From: an uncultured Holophagales bacterium
Lineage (GTDB): Bacteria; Acidobacteriota; Thermoanaerobaculia; UBA5066
DNA length: 29,151 nt
NCBI GenBank assembly: GCA_937927565.1
Contig: CALBDV010000536.1
Location: forward strand, 1-29,151
Reading direction: 5' to 3'
Position numbers and translations under genes: made by a program. A model generated the notes under the pieces. The model ran no database searches. It was not told where the DNA came from and was given only the letters and a program-made list of their open reading frames with translations. Below are positions 1 through 6,706 of the stretch, one piece after another (position 1 is the stretch's first letter; every line of letters begins with the position of its first letter).

Positions 1-1885
1 GCTCGTCGAGCTGGGCGCGGCGGCACTTGTCCTCGCAGGGGTGCGTGCAGACGCGTCCGCAGATGGCGGGAAATGGGTTCTCGCGGCGGACGAGGTAGTA
101 GGCGTCGCGCGGACGGCCTGCGGCGATGAGCGCGAGGTAGCCGGGGACGTCGACTCCAGCGGGGCAGGCGTTCTGGCAGGGGGACTTGAAGAGGTCGGAG
201 CAGACGCCGGCGCGGCAGTGCCTGTCGCGGATGTGCTCCTCGTACTCCTCGCGGAAGAGGCGGATGGTGGAGAGGACCGGGTTGCCGGCCGTTTGGCCGA
301 GGCCGCAGGTCGAGGTCTCCCGGCAGTTCGCCGCGAGCTCCTCGAGAAGCTCTATGTCTCCCTCCTTCCCCTGGCCCTTCGTGATTCGCGTCAGGATCTC
401 CAGCATCCGTTTCGTGCCGATGCGGCAGGGGACGCACTTGCCGCAGCTCTCGTCCTGGACGAAGTCGAGGAAGAAGCGGGCGACGTCGACCATGCACGAG
501 TCCTCGTCCATGACGATGAGGCCGCCCGAACCCATGATCGTCCCGAGGTGGACGAGGGAGTCGTAGTCGATCGGGGTGTTGAGGTGCTCGCGCGTCAGGC
601 ACCCGCCCGACGGGCCGCCCGTCTGCGCCGCCTTGAAGCGCTTCCCTTTCGGGATGCCGCCCGCGATGTCGTGGACGACCTCGCCGAGGGTGATTCCCAT
701 CGGGACCTCGATGATGCCGGTGTTCTCGATCTTGCCGGCGAGGGCGAAGACCTTCGTGCCGCTGCTCTTCGGGGTCCCGAGCGACGCGAACCAGGCGCCG
801 CCGTTGCGGACGATGACGGGGACGTTCGCGAGCGTCTCGACGTTGTTGATGATCGTCGGCTTGCCGAAGATGCCGCGCTCGAAGGGGAACGGGGGCTTCT
901 GCCGCGGCTCGCCGCGCTTGCCCTCGACGGAGTGCATCAGCGCCGTCTCCTCGCCGCAGACGAAAGCGCCGGCGCCGATCCGGATCTCGACGTCGAAGGC
1001 GAACGGGGTTCCCATGACGTTCGGACCGAGGAGGCCCCAGTCGCGTGCCTGCCGGATCGCGACCTCGAGGCGCTCGACGGCGAGCGGGTATTCCGCGCGG
1101 ACGTAGACGTAGCCCTGCGACGCGCCGATGGCGTAGCCGGCGACGAGCATCCCCTCGAGAATGGCGTGCGGGTCTCCCTCGAGGAGGGAGCGGTCCATGA
1201 AGGCGCCCGGGTCTCCCTCGTCCGCGTTGCAGACGACGATCTTCTCGGCTCCCTTCGCCTTGAAGCCCGCCTGCCACTTGGCGCCGACGGGGAAGCCGCC
1301 GCCTCCGCGGCCCCGCAGGCCCGAGGCTCGCATCTCCTGGATCACCTGCTCGCGCGTCATCCCCGCGAGGACCTTCGCGAGCGCCTGGTAGCCGTCGGAA
1401 GCGATGTACGCCTCCATGGAGGCGTAGGGGGTCGAGCCGCAGCGCGCGGTGACGAGACGGGTCTGGCGGTGGAAGAACTCGATGTCCGAGAGGAGCGGGA
1501 CCGGCTCCTTCGTCTCCGGGTCGACCCAGCAGTGGGCTTCGACGACCTCGTGGTGGACGAGGTGCTGCTTGACGATTCCCTTCATGTGCTCGGGCTTGAG
1601 CTCGGTGTAGAGGACGCCGTCGGGCTGGACGACGAGCGTCGGCCCGAGGTGGCAGGAGCCGAGGCAGCCGGTCTCGTGGACGGCCGTCTCGTTCTCGAGC
1701 CCGGCGTCTCTCAGGGCGGCGAGGAGCGCGTGCTTGACGGCGTGGCAGCCGGAGGAGACGCAGCCGGCGCCGGCGCAGACGAGGAGCTGGTGCTTCTTCG
1801 TCTGCTCGCCGGCGCGCCAGCGGGCGGCGACGACGTCGAGGTCGGCTTTCGAAGTGGGGCGGAAGAGAGTCGTGTCGGGCGTCAT
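1..1885 (-). CDS. nuoF: NuoF/HydB-type NAD(P)H-binding flavoprotein fused to a GltD-like domain (partial, runs off left edge)
   Basis: At least 628 residues, 3' end missing. Residues about 30-115 form a thioredoxin-like [2Fe-2S] domain with CAGAGC and CLGSC. Then comes the NuoF/HydB core with the FMN/NADH motif LRGRGGGGFPVGAKWQ near residue 190, followed by NADEGDPGAFMDR and GAGAFVCGEETALMHS. The [4Fe-4S] motif CGKCVPC lies near 480. After about residue 555 the chain continues into a GltD/dihydropyrimidine-dehydrogenase-type Fe-S domain (HCRAGVC, CQNACPAGVDVP, CGRVCTHPCEDKCRR), where classic HydB/HndC would carry a ferredoxin tail. The ADEGDPGAFMDR form is typical of hydrogenase or bifurcating flavoproteins rather than respiratory NuoF. 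The ATG at 1885 follows the nuoE stop by 10 nt and has the Shine-Dalgarno sequence TGAGGAAG. Likely role: cytoplasmic flavoprotein exchanging electrons between NADH, NADPH and Fe-S carriers. The exact reaction cannot be fixed without the missing part. Confidence 0.9.
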   Translation of the reverse strand, partial: MTPDTTLFRPTSKADLDVVAARWRAGEQTKKHQLLVCAGAGCVSSGCHAVKHALLAALRDAGLENETAVHETGCLGSCHLGPTLVVQPDGVLYTELKPEHMKGIVKQHLVHHEVVEAHCWVDPETKEPVPLLSDIEFFHRQTRLVTARCGSTPYASMEAYIASDGYQALAKVLAGMTREQVIQEMRASGLRGRGGGGFPVGAKWQAGFKAKGAEKIVVCNADEGDPGAFMDRSLLEGDPHAILEGMLVAGYAIGASQGYVYVRAEYPLAVERLEVAIRQARDWGLLGPNVMGTPFAFDVEIRIGAGAFVCGEETALMHSVEGKRGEPRQKPPFPFERGIFGKPTIINNVETLANVPVIVRNGGAWFASLGTPKSSGTKVFALAGKIENTGIIEVPMGITLGEVVHDIAGGIPKGKRFKAAQTGGPSGGCLTREHLNTPIDYDSLVHLGTIMGSGGLIVMDEDSCMVDVARFFLDFVQDESCGKCVPCRIGTKRMLEILTRITKGQGKEGDIELLEELAANCRETSTCGLGQTAGNPVLSTIRLFREEYEEHIRDRHCRAGVCSDLFKSPCQNACPAGVDVPGYLALIAAGRPRDAYYLVRRENPFPAICGRVCTHPCEDKCRRAQLDE

Positions 1886-1895
1886 GTTCGCTTCC

Positions 1896-2420
1896 TCAAC
1901 CGCAGAGGGCCAGGACCCGGTTCAGCTTGTCCGGGTTGACCTGCCGCACGACGCGGTCGTTGACGAGGAGGGCCGGTGCCAGTCCGCACGCGCCGATGCA
2001 GCGCATCACCTCGAGCGTGAACTTGCCGTCGGGCGTCGTCTCGCCGACGCCGACGCCGAGCGTCTGCGAGAGGCGCTTGACGATCTCCATCCCGCCCCGC
2101 ACGTAGCAGGCGGTTCCCATGCAGACGCGGATCGAATACTCGCCGCGCGGCTTCGTCGAGAAGAACGAGTAGAAGGTCGTGACTCCCCAGACCTCCGAGA
2201 CGGGGATGTCGAGCTTCTCGGCGACGAGACGCTGGACGTGGATCGGCAGGTAGCCGTAGATCCCCTGCGCGAGGTGGAGGATCTGGATGAGGCTCCCAGG
2301 CTTGTCGCGGAAGGCTTCGACGACCTCGCCGATGCGGGCGAGCTTCTCTTCCTCGGTGGCTTCGCCGCACTTGCAGGTGGTGACGGGCGGTGGAGGGGGA
2401 GAGGTGACCTGGACCAGCAT
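1896..2420 (-). CDS. nuoE: NuoE/HydC/HndA-type [2Fe-2S] subunit
   Basis: 174 residues, close to the usual 150-180 for this family. After a short proline-rich N-terminus comes the helical bundle with GIYGYLPIHVQRLVAEKL and the family signature EVWGVTTFYSFF. The thioredoxin-like domain carries the four cluster ligands as CMGTAC (C-x4-C) and, 38 residues on, CIGAC (C-x3-C), so a [2Fe-2S] cluster should form. An extra CKC pair near residue 17 is not part of the usual set. The ATG at 2420 has a strong AAGGAGG 5 nt upstream. The gene is the first of an operon with the flavoprotein gene 10 nt downstream, and the two products should form a complex. It is preceded by a leader with a promoter, an operator-like repeat and an intrinsic terminator. 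It may belong to complex I, a bifurcating hydrogenase or a transhydrogenase; the partner's GltD domain favours the last. Confidence 0.93.
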   Translation of the reverse strand: MLVQVTSPPPPPVTTCKCGEATEEEKLARIGEVVEAFRDKPGSLIQILHLAQGIYGYLPIHVQRLVAEKLDIPVSEVWGVTTFYSFFSTKPRGEYSIRVCMGTACYVRGGMEIVKRLSQTLGVGVGETTPDGKFTLEVMRCIGACGLAPALLVNDRVVRQVNPDKLNRVLALCG

Positions 2421-2429
2421 GAGTCCTCC

Positions 2430-2558
2430 TTAGACCGGGCGCAGCGGCTCACCGCGGCGAGGGTGCGCGGCGGCCGGAGGGTTCGCCCGGCGGGCAACAA
2501 AAAACCTGGCCGCAGCCAGGCGGACGATGTCGTTCTGCGAGAGATGAGTCGGAATCAA
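2430..2558 (-). other. Possible leader-peptide open frame before nuoE
   Basis: A TTG-started frame of 42 codons begins about 15 nt after the predicted transcription start, reads through the terminator (the T-tract gives two Phe codons) and stops with TAA 9 nt before the nuoE ATG, immediately followed by GGAGG. It has no Shine-Dalgarno sequence, and the frame is open further upstream, so chance is quite possible. It is listed because its position would allow translation to control termination. Confidence 0.25.
2499..2520 (-). terminator. Intrinsic terminator in the nuoE leader (putative attenuator)
   Basis: On the minus strand, CCTGGC (2520-2515 as complement) pairs perfectly with GCCAGG across the tetraloop TGCG, and six T residues follow immediately (A-run 2499-2504 on the plus strand). 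This is the longest A/T homopolymer I noticed in this GC-rich window. No minus-strand gene lies just upstream for it to terminate. It sits between the predicted nuoE promoter and nuoE, so it more likely regulates read-through into nuoE. A weak competing pairing exists: CGCAG at 2534-2538 (minus) could pair with CTGCG in the loop and stem. Confidence 0.75.
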
Positions 2559-2579
2559 GAAGGGATCTGCCCCTGGAGA

Positions 2580-2608
2580 ATCGTAGTCCTCGCGTTCGGG
2601 GATGTCGA
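2580..2608 (-). promoter_or_regulatory. Predicted sigma70 promoter of the nuoE operon
   Basis: On the minus strand, TCGACA (2603-2608; 5 of 6 to TTGACA) is followed after exactly 17 nt by TACGAT (2580-2585; 4 of 6 to TATAAT). Transcription should start near 2573, giving a leader of about 150 nt before the nuoE ATG at 2420. The terminator hairpin would begin roughly 50 nt into that leader. This is prediction from consensus only. Confidence 0.55.
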
Positions 2609-2617
2609 GGGAGGGTT

Positions 2618-2660
2618 GTCCTGAATCAGGGCAGAACGGGTACTGATGTCCTGGATCCGG
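2618..2660. repeat. Direct pair of a partly palindromic 14-mer, candidate operator sites
   Basis: TGTCCTGAATCAGG (2618-2631) and TGTCCTGGATCCGG (2647-2660) share 12 of 14 bases, 29 nt apart start to start. Each core (CCTGAATCAGG, CCTGGATCCGG) is nearly an inverted repeat. They lie just upstream of the predicted -35 of the nuoE promoter, at about -52 and -80 from the predicted start. That position suits an activator. The regulator is unknown. Confidence 0.5.
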
Positions 2661-2675
2661 ACCGATCTGGTCCGG
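2657..2675. repeat. Perfect inverted repeat CCGGACC-GATCT-GGTCCGG
   Basis: Two 7-bp arms (2657-2663 and 2669-2675) are separated by 5 nt. The left arm overlaps the end of the second operator-like 14-mer. It could be a protein binding site or an RNA hairpin. No T-tract follows on either strand, so it is not an intrinsic terminator. Confidence 0.5.
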
Positions 2676-2754
2676 TTGGGCCGGAGCGCTTGCGTTCCCC
2701 GCGAGGCGGCCCGAAAGTCACCGCGTGAAGGAGCGAACGGACCGCAGGGACGAG

Positions 2755-4215
2755 ATGCGGGGCGGTCCGGCCGGCTCCCGGCCGCATCTCGTTCTGGTAG
2801 CCGCGCTACTGGCCGGTGTGGCCGCGCGCCTCGTCCTCGCATTCCTCCGTCCCCTCTGGGCCGACGAGATCTTCACGCTGACGATGGCCCGGAAGCCCCT
2901 TCCGGACCTCCTCGCGGCCCTCCGCCTCGACTCGGGGCCTCCTCTCCACTACCTTGCCGCGAAGCTCCTCCTGCTGCCGTTCGCGGTGCCGGGACCCGCG
3001 GACGTCGCGGTTCGGCTACTGTCCGTCTGCGCGTCGCTCCTCCACGTGCCGCTCTTCCTCCGGATAGGGCGGCGCTGCGGCGCCCCACGCGCGGGCGTCC
3101 TCGCGGCGGCGCTCTTCCTGGTCTTTCCTCTCGCTGTGGCTTCGGGGGCCGAGGGGCGGGGCTACGCGCTCGCTTCGCTTCTGGTGCTCGCGGCGTTCGA
3201 GAGGCTTCTGGCGCTCGAGGAGGCGCCGCGGGGGAAGACGGCCCTGCTCGCGGGGATCTTCGGAGGGGCGGCCGTCCTCACTCACTACCTCGCGCTTCTT
3301 CCCGTCGCGGGAATGCTCCTGGCGGCGATCGCTCGGGGGCGGTCCCGTCGCCTCGCCCTCCTCGCGTCGGCGCTCTCGGCGGCCCTGGCGGCCTCGTGGC
3401 TTCCCGTGGCGCTCGGGCAGCCGCGAGCGTCGATGGCGTGGGCCGAGGCGCAGCCTCTCGCCGAGCGGGCACTGCAGTTCGCCGCGAACCTCGGACTCGG
3501 GCTTTCCGTCGAGCCCGGACCCGCCCGGCTCCTGGGACCCTTCGCCCTCGCCCTGCTCGGCACGGCGTTCCTCGGGCGGCGCGTCCGGGCCAGCGTCCCT
3601 GTGGCGGGGACTCTCCTGGCCGCTCTCACACTCCTCGGCCCGCTCCTCGTCTACAGCCGGTCCGTGCTTCTCCCCGACCGGACGGCGCTCGTCTTCCTCC
3701 CGTTCGTCGCCCTCGTCCTCGCCGAGGCGCGGAGCGTCGTCCCCGCAGCGGCGGGTCCGGCGGCGGCCGCCGTCCTCGCGGCGTCGCTGTCGGGCTGGCT
3801 GCAACCGACGCCCGCAGTCGAGCTCGCGGCGACGCTGGTGCCGCAGGTGCGCGCCGGCGCCCGCGTCGTAGCCGCCGGCCTGTGGGGACCCGAGCTCGAC
3901 TATCGGCTGGCGCGGGAAGGGATGCCCGGGCGGGTGACGCCGTATCCGTCGGTGGTCGCGCTCCATCCCGGCTGGTACGAGGAGTCCGAGGTGCTGCAGG
4001 AGAGCCTCGAGGTCGAGGCCGAAGCGATCGTGAGAGCGGCAGGCGCGAAGACCTTCTTCGTCCTCTCTTCGGAGACCAGGGCGGGACGGGTGCTCGTGGA
4101 CGAGCTCGCCTCGGCGGGCGGGTCCCGCGTCGCGGTGGCCGGCGTCTTCGAGGTGTGGACGTTCGCCGCCGCGGGAAGCCAGGGGCGCCGTCCCGGCATG
4201 GACGGTCCGCCGTGA
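2755..4215 (+). CDS. GT39-like integral membrane glycosyltransferase
   Basis: 486 residues from ATG 2755, which is preceded by AGGGACGAG. An in-frame GTG at 2725 would add ten hydrophilic residues but lacks a ribosome site. The protein has many hydrophobic segments from residue 12 to about 345. Early in it comes the family signature of the dolichyl-phosphate-mannose mannosyltransferase/ArnT superfamily: an acidic loop motif RPLWADEIFTL after the first membrane helix, then DSGPPLHYLAAKL. The last 130 residues are less hydrophobic and probably face the periplasm. Such enzymes move a sugar from a polyprenyl-phosphate donor to a lipid, glycan or protein on the outer face of the inner membrane. 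It is the first of three overlapping polysaccharide genes: the next gene starts with a GTG overlapping its TGA. Donor and acceptor are unknown. Confidence 0.8.
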   Translation: MRGGPAGSRPHLVLVAALLAGVAARLVLAFLRPLWADEIFTLTMARKPLPDLLAALRLDSGPPLHYLAAKLLLLPFAVPGPADVAVRLLSVCASLLHVPLFLRIGRRCGAPRAGVLAAALFLVFPLAVASGAEGRGYALASLLVLAAFERLLALEEAPRGKTALLAGIFGGAAVLTHYLALLPVAGMLLAAIARGRSRRLALLASALSAALAASWLPVALGQPRASMAWAEAQPLAERALQFAANLGLGLSVEPGPARLLGPFALALLGTAFLGRRVRASVPVAGTLLAALTLLGPLLVYSRSVLLPDRTALVFLPFVALVLAEARSVVPAAAGPAAAAVLAASLSGWLQPTPAVELAATLVPQVRAGARVVAAGLWGPELDYRLAREGMPGRVTPYPSVVALHPGWYEESEVLQESLEVEAEAIVRAAGAKTFFVLSSETRAGRVLVDELASAGGSRVAVAGVFEVWTFAAAGSQGRRPGMDGPP

Positions 4216-5369
4216 GGGCGCTCCTCGTCGTTCCCCGCCTCCCGGGGACGGGACATACGGGGGACCGGGTGCGTACCGAGCTGCACCTGGAGGCGCTCGC
4301 GGCGCTCGGTGCCCGGGTGACGCTCGCCGGCGGGGCGCCGGCCGGCGCGGCGGTTCCGGCCATTCCCGGAGCCGCCGACGTTCGGGCGGTTCCTCTGCGG
4401 AAGGCCTGGCTGCCGTTCTTCCTGGCGCGGGCGGCGCTGCGCGGCTGGCCGCTTCAGACGGCGCTCTGCGACGGCCCGTGGCGGAAGGCGCTCGGGGACG
4501 CTGGCCCATTCGATCTGGCGATCGTCCTCCTCGCCCGGCTCCACCCGTGCGTCTCGGCGCTGCTCCCCGACGCGCCTCTCGTCGTCGATTACGTCGATGC
4601 GCTGTCGGAGGCCGCGAGGCAGAACGCGAGGCGCGATCCGGCGCTCTGGCGAAGGCTCTACTGGAAGCTCGAGGCGCCGCGGCTCGCGCGTGCGGAGAGC
4701 GAGGCGGCCCGCGGGGCGCGTCTACTCCTCGCGACGACGCCGTTCGATGCCGGAGTCCTCCCCGAGGGAACGGTGGCGATCGCCATCGGGGCGCACGTCG
4801 GTCCGCCGCCGCCGCGCGAGAGGGGTCCCGTCGTCGTCTTCACCGGCCGGATGGGATACCGTCCGAACGCCGTGGCGGCAGAGCTGCTCCTTCGCGAGAT
4901 CTGGCCCGGGGTGCGCGCCCGCGTGCCGCGGGCCGAGCTCGTCGTCGGCGGGGCCGACGCGCCGCGGGCCCTCCGGCGGCTCGCGGAGGCGACGCAGGGA
5001 GCACGGCTCGTCAGCCCCGTGGCCGACATGAGGGTCCTTCTCTGCACGGCGCGCGCGGCGGCGGTCCCCGTCGACATGGGAACCGGAACGCCGATCAAGG
5101 TCTACGAGGCGCTGGAGGCGGGCTGCGCCGTCGTGGCGACGCCGGCGGCCGCGTCGCGGGCCGTCCTCGACGGCATCGCGGCCCCGGTGCGGACGGCGGA
5201 CGGGGTCGAGTCCTTCACCCGGGAGCTGGCGACTCTCCTCGCGGACGAGGGAGCGGCCTCGGCGCTGGGAGAACGGGGGCGCGCGTTCGTCGTCGCGCAC
5301 GCCGACCGGCGCGTCGTCGGGCTTCGCCTGGCCGGTCTCCTGCGCGGAGCCGGCGAGGAGGAATCGTGA
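4212..5369 (+). CDS. GT4-family glycosyltransferase (resembles PEP-CTERM/EPS-associated sugar transferases)
   Basis: 385 residues starting with GTG 4212, which overlaps the upstream stop (GTGA). The N-terminal Rossmann half begins VRALLVVPRLPGTGHTGDRV, the arrangement seen in the TIGR03087-like group of EPS glycosyltransferases. The second half holds FTGRMGYRPNAVAAELLLRE (near residue 210) and the nucleotide-sugar binding region GTPIKVYEALEAGCAVVATP (about 293-312), where the glutamate of the E-x7-E type site would lie. No membrane segments, so it is a cytoplasmic GT-B enzyme adding a sugar to a lipid-linked glycan. Its TGA (5367-5369) overlaps the next GTG start, so the three genes are translationally coupled. 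No exosortase or other PEP-CTERM gene is visible here, so the association with that system is only by similarity of sequence style. Confidence 0.82.
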   Translation: MRALLVVPRLPGTGHTGDRVRTELHLEALAALGARVTLAGGAPAGAAVPAIPGAADVRAVPLRKAWLPFFLARAALRGWPLQTALCDGPWRKALGDAGPFDLAIVLLARLHPCVSALLPDAPLVVDYVDALSEAARQNARRDPALWRRLYWKLEAPRLARAESEAARGARLLLATTPFDAGVLPEGTVAIAIGAHVGPPPPRERGPVVVFTGRMGYRPNAVAAELLLREIWPGVRARVPRAELVVGGADAPRALRRLAEATQGARLVSPVADMRVLLCTARAAAVPVDMGTGTPIKVYEALEAGCAVVATPAAASRAVLDGIAAPVRTADGVESFTRELATLLADEGAASALGERGRAFVVAHADRRVVGLRLAGLLRGAGEEES

Positions 5370-6706
5370 GGCACGGAAGCGACGGCCGGCGCGCCCTTCT
5401 CGCTACGGGCGACGCCCTCGCCGCGATCGCGGCCTTCGCTGCCGTCGTCTGGCTTCGGCGCCTCGTCCCGCTGCCGTGGACCGAGTCGATCCTCCCGGCC
5501 GGGAAGGTGCCGCTCGACCCCTGGCCGTGGCTCGCCCTCGTGGCTCTCGCGGCCCTCCTCGGCCACGCTCTCGCCGGGACCTGGTCCGAGCCGCTGGCGA
5601 CGCTTCGCGAGCGGGGCGGTCTCCTCGTCGCTTCGGTCCTGACGGGGCTCCTGCTCGTCGGTGCGTTCTTCCTGCTCAGTCGCGCGCTTCCGCGGACCGT
5701 GGCGCTCCTCTACGTCCCCGCGGCCTGGGGATTCCACGCGGTCTTCCGGAGTCTCGTGGAGCGGCTCCTGCCGCCGGGCCTGCGTTCCGTCCTCGTCCTG
5801 GGCGAGGGCGAGGACGCGCGCCGCGCGGCCGCGGCACTCGAGGCGGGGGAAGCGCCGGGGTACCGGCTGCAGGCCTGGGAGGTCGACGCGGCGGGGGCGA
5901 TGAAGGAAGGGGACGGCCGCGGTGCGATTCGCGGGGCGACGGACGTCGTCCTCGCGTCCGGAAGCCCCCGCGAGCGCGAGGCCTTCACGTCGCTCGTCGA
6001 ACGAAGTGCGTCCGCCGGCTTCGAGCTCTGGCTTCTCCCGGGTCTGGCCGACGTCGTCGCATCGCACGTTGCCACGCGCAGCCTCGGCGATCTCCCGCTG
6101 ACCCCGGTGGAGGCGCGGGGGGCATCCGGCGGCGCCGTGGCCTTTCGGCGCGTTTTCGACCTCGCGCTGGGGCTCCCCCTCGCCGCGCTCGCCTCGCTTC
6201 CGGTCGCCCTCGCTTCGGTCCTCGTCGTTCTCGAGACGCCCGGGCCGGCCTGGATCCGACAGCGGCGCGTCGGCCGTGGCGGTCGCGAGCTCGACATCTG
6301 GAAGGTCCGCACCATGCGGGAGGACGCCGAGAGGGAGACGGGGCCGGTCCTGGCGAGACCGGGCGACGAGCGCGTGACGCGCGTCGGCCGTTTCCTCCGG
6401 CGGACGCGGATCGACGAGCTACCCCAGCTGCTGCACGTTCTCTCCGGCGCGATGAGCCTCATCGGCCCGCGACCCGAGAGGCCGGAGCTCGTCGCGGCCT
6501 ACGTCGCCGCGGAGCCGCTCTACCGCCTCCGCCACCTCCTGAAACCCGGGCTCACCGGGCTGGCGCAGGTGATGGGCGCCTACGCCACGAAGCCCGACGT
6601 GAAGCTGCGGTACGACCTCGGCTACCTCTTCCACTGGAGCCCGGTCCTGGACCTCTTCGTCCTGGCGAGGACGGTGACGACGGTCCTGCGCGTCAGCGGG
6701 ATCTGA
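5366..6706 (+). CDS. Polyprenyl glycosylphosphotransferase (WbaP/exopolysaccharide priming sugar transferase)
   Basis: 446 residues from GTG 5366, with GAGGAGGAA just upstream and GTGA overlap with the GT4 gene. The N-terminal part (about 1-150) has four or five hydrophobic helices followed by a CoA-binding-like domain (VLVLGEGEDARRAAAAL). From about residue 255 comes the bacterial sugar transferase domain: FRRVFDLALGLPLAAL membrane re-entrant helix, IWKVRTMREDAE, TRIDELPQLLHVLSGAMSLI with GPRPERPELV, then PGLTGLAQV. These carry the conserved acidic and arginine residues of the phospho-sugar transferase. The enzyme transfers a sugar-1-phosphate to undecaprenyl phosphate and starts repeat-unit assembly. 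The end of the gene overlaps the convergent polymerase gene by 14 nt. Confidence 0.93.
   Translation: MRHGSDGRRALLATGDALAAIAAFAAVVWLRRLVPLPWTESILPAGKVPLDPWPWLALVALAALLGHALAGTWSEPLATLRERGGLLVASVLTGLLLVGAFFLLSRALPRTVALLYVPAAWGFHAVFRSLVERLLPPGLRSVLVLGEGEDARRAAAALEAGEAPGYRLQAWEVDAAGAMKEGDGRGAIRGATDVVLASGSPREREAFTSLVERSASAGFELWLLPGLADVVASHVATRSLGDLPLTPVEARGASGGAVAFRRVFDLALGLPLAALASLPVALASVLVVLETPGPAWIRQRRVGRGGRELDIWKVRTMREDAERETGPVLARPGDERVTRVGRFLRRTRIDELPQLLHVLSGAMSLIGPRPERPELVAAYVAAEPLYRLRHLLKPGLTGLAQVMGAYATKPDVKLRYDLGYLFHWSPVLDLFVLARTVTTVLRVSGI

Larger units (their letters stand above)
2421..2754. other. 334-nt divergent regulatory region between nuoE and the GT39-like gene
   Basis: This is the only gap longer than 300 bases in the window. 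Read on the minus strand towards nuoE it holds, in order: an inverted repeat (2657-2675), two copies of an operator-like sequence (2647-2660 and 2618-2631), a sigma70-like promoter (2580-2608), a short TTG-started open frame (2430-2558), an intrinsic terminator (2499-2520) and the nuoE Shine-Dalgarno sequence. I see no obvious promoter for the plus-strand glycosyltransferase gene. Confidence 0.7.

Noticed and set aside
41..1939. Plus-strand open frame of 632 residues
   Set aside because: It is the shadow of the NuoF-like gene on the other strand, with Asp/Glu/Arg-rich composition and no family motifs.
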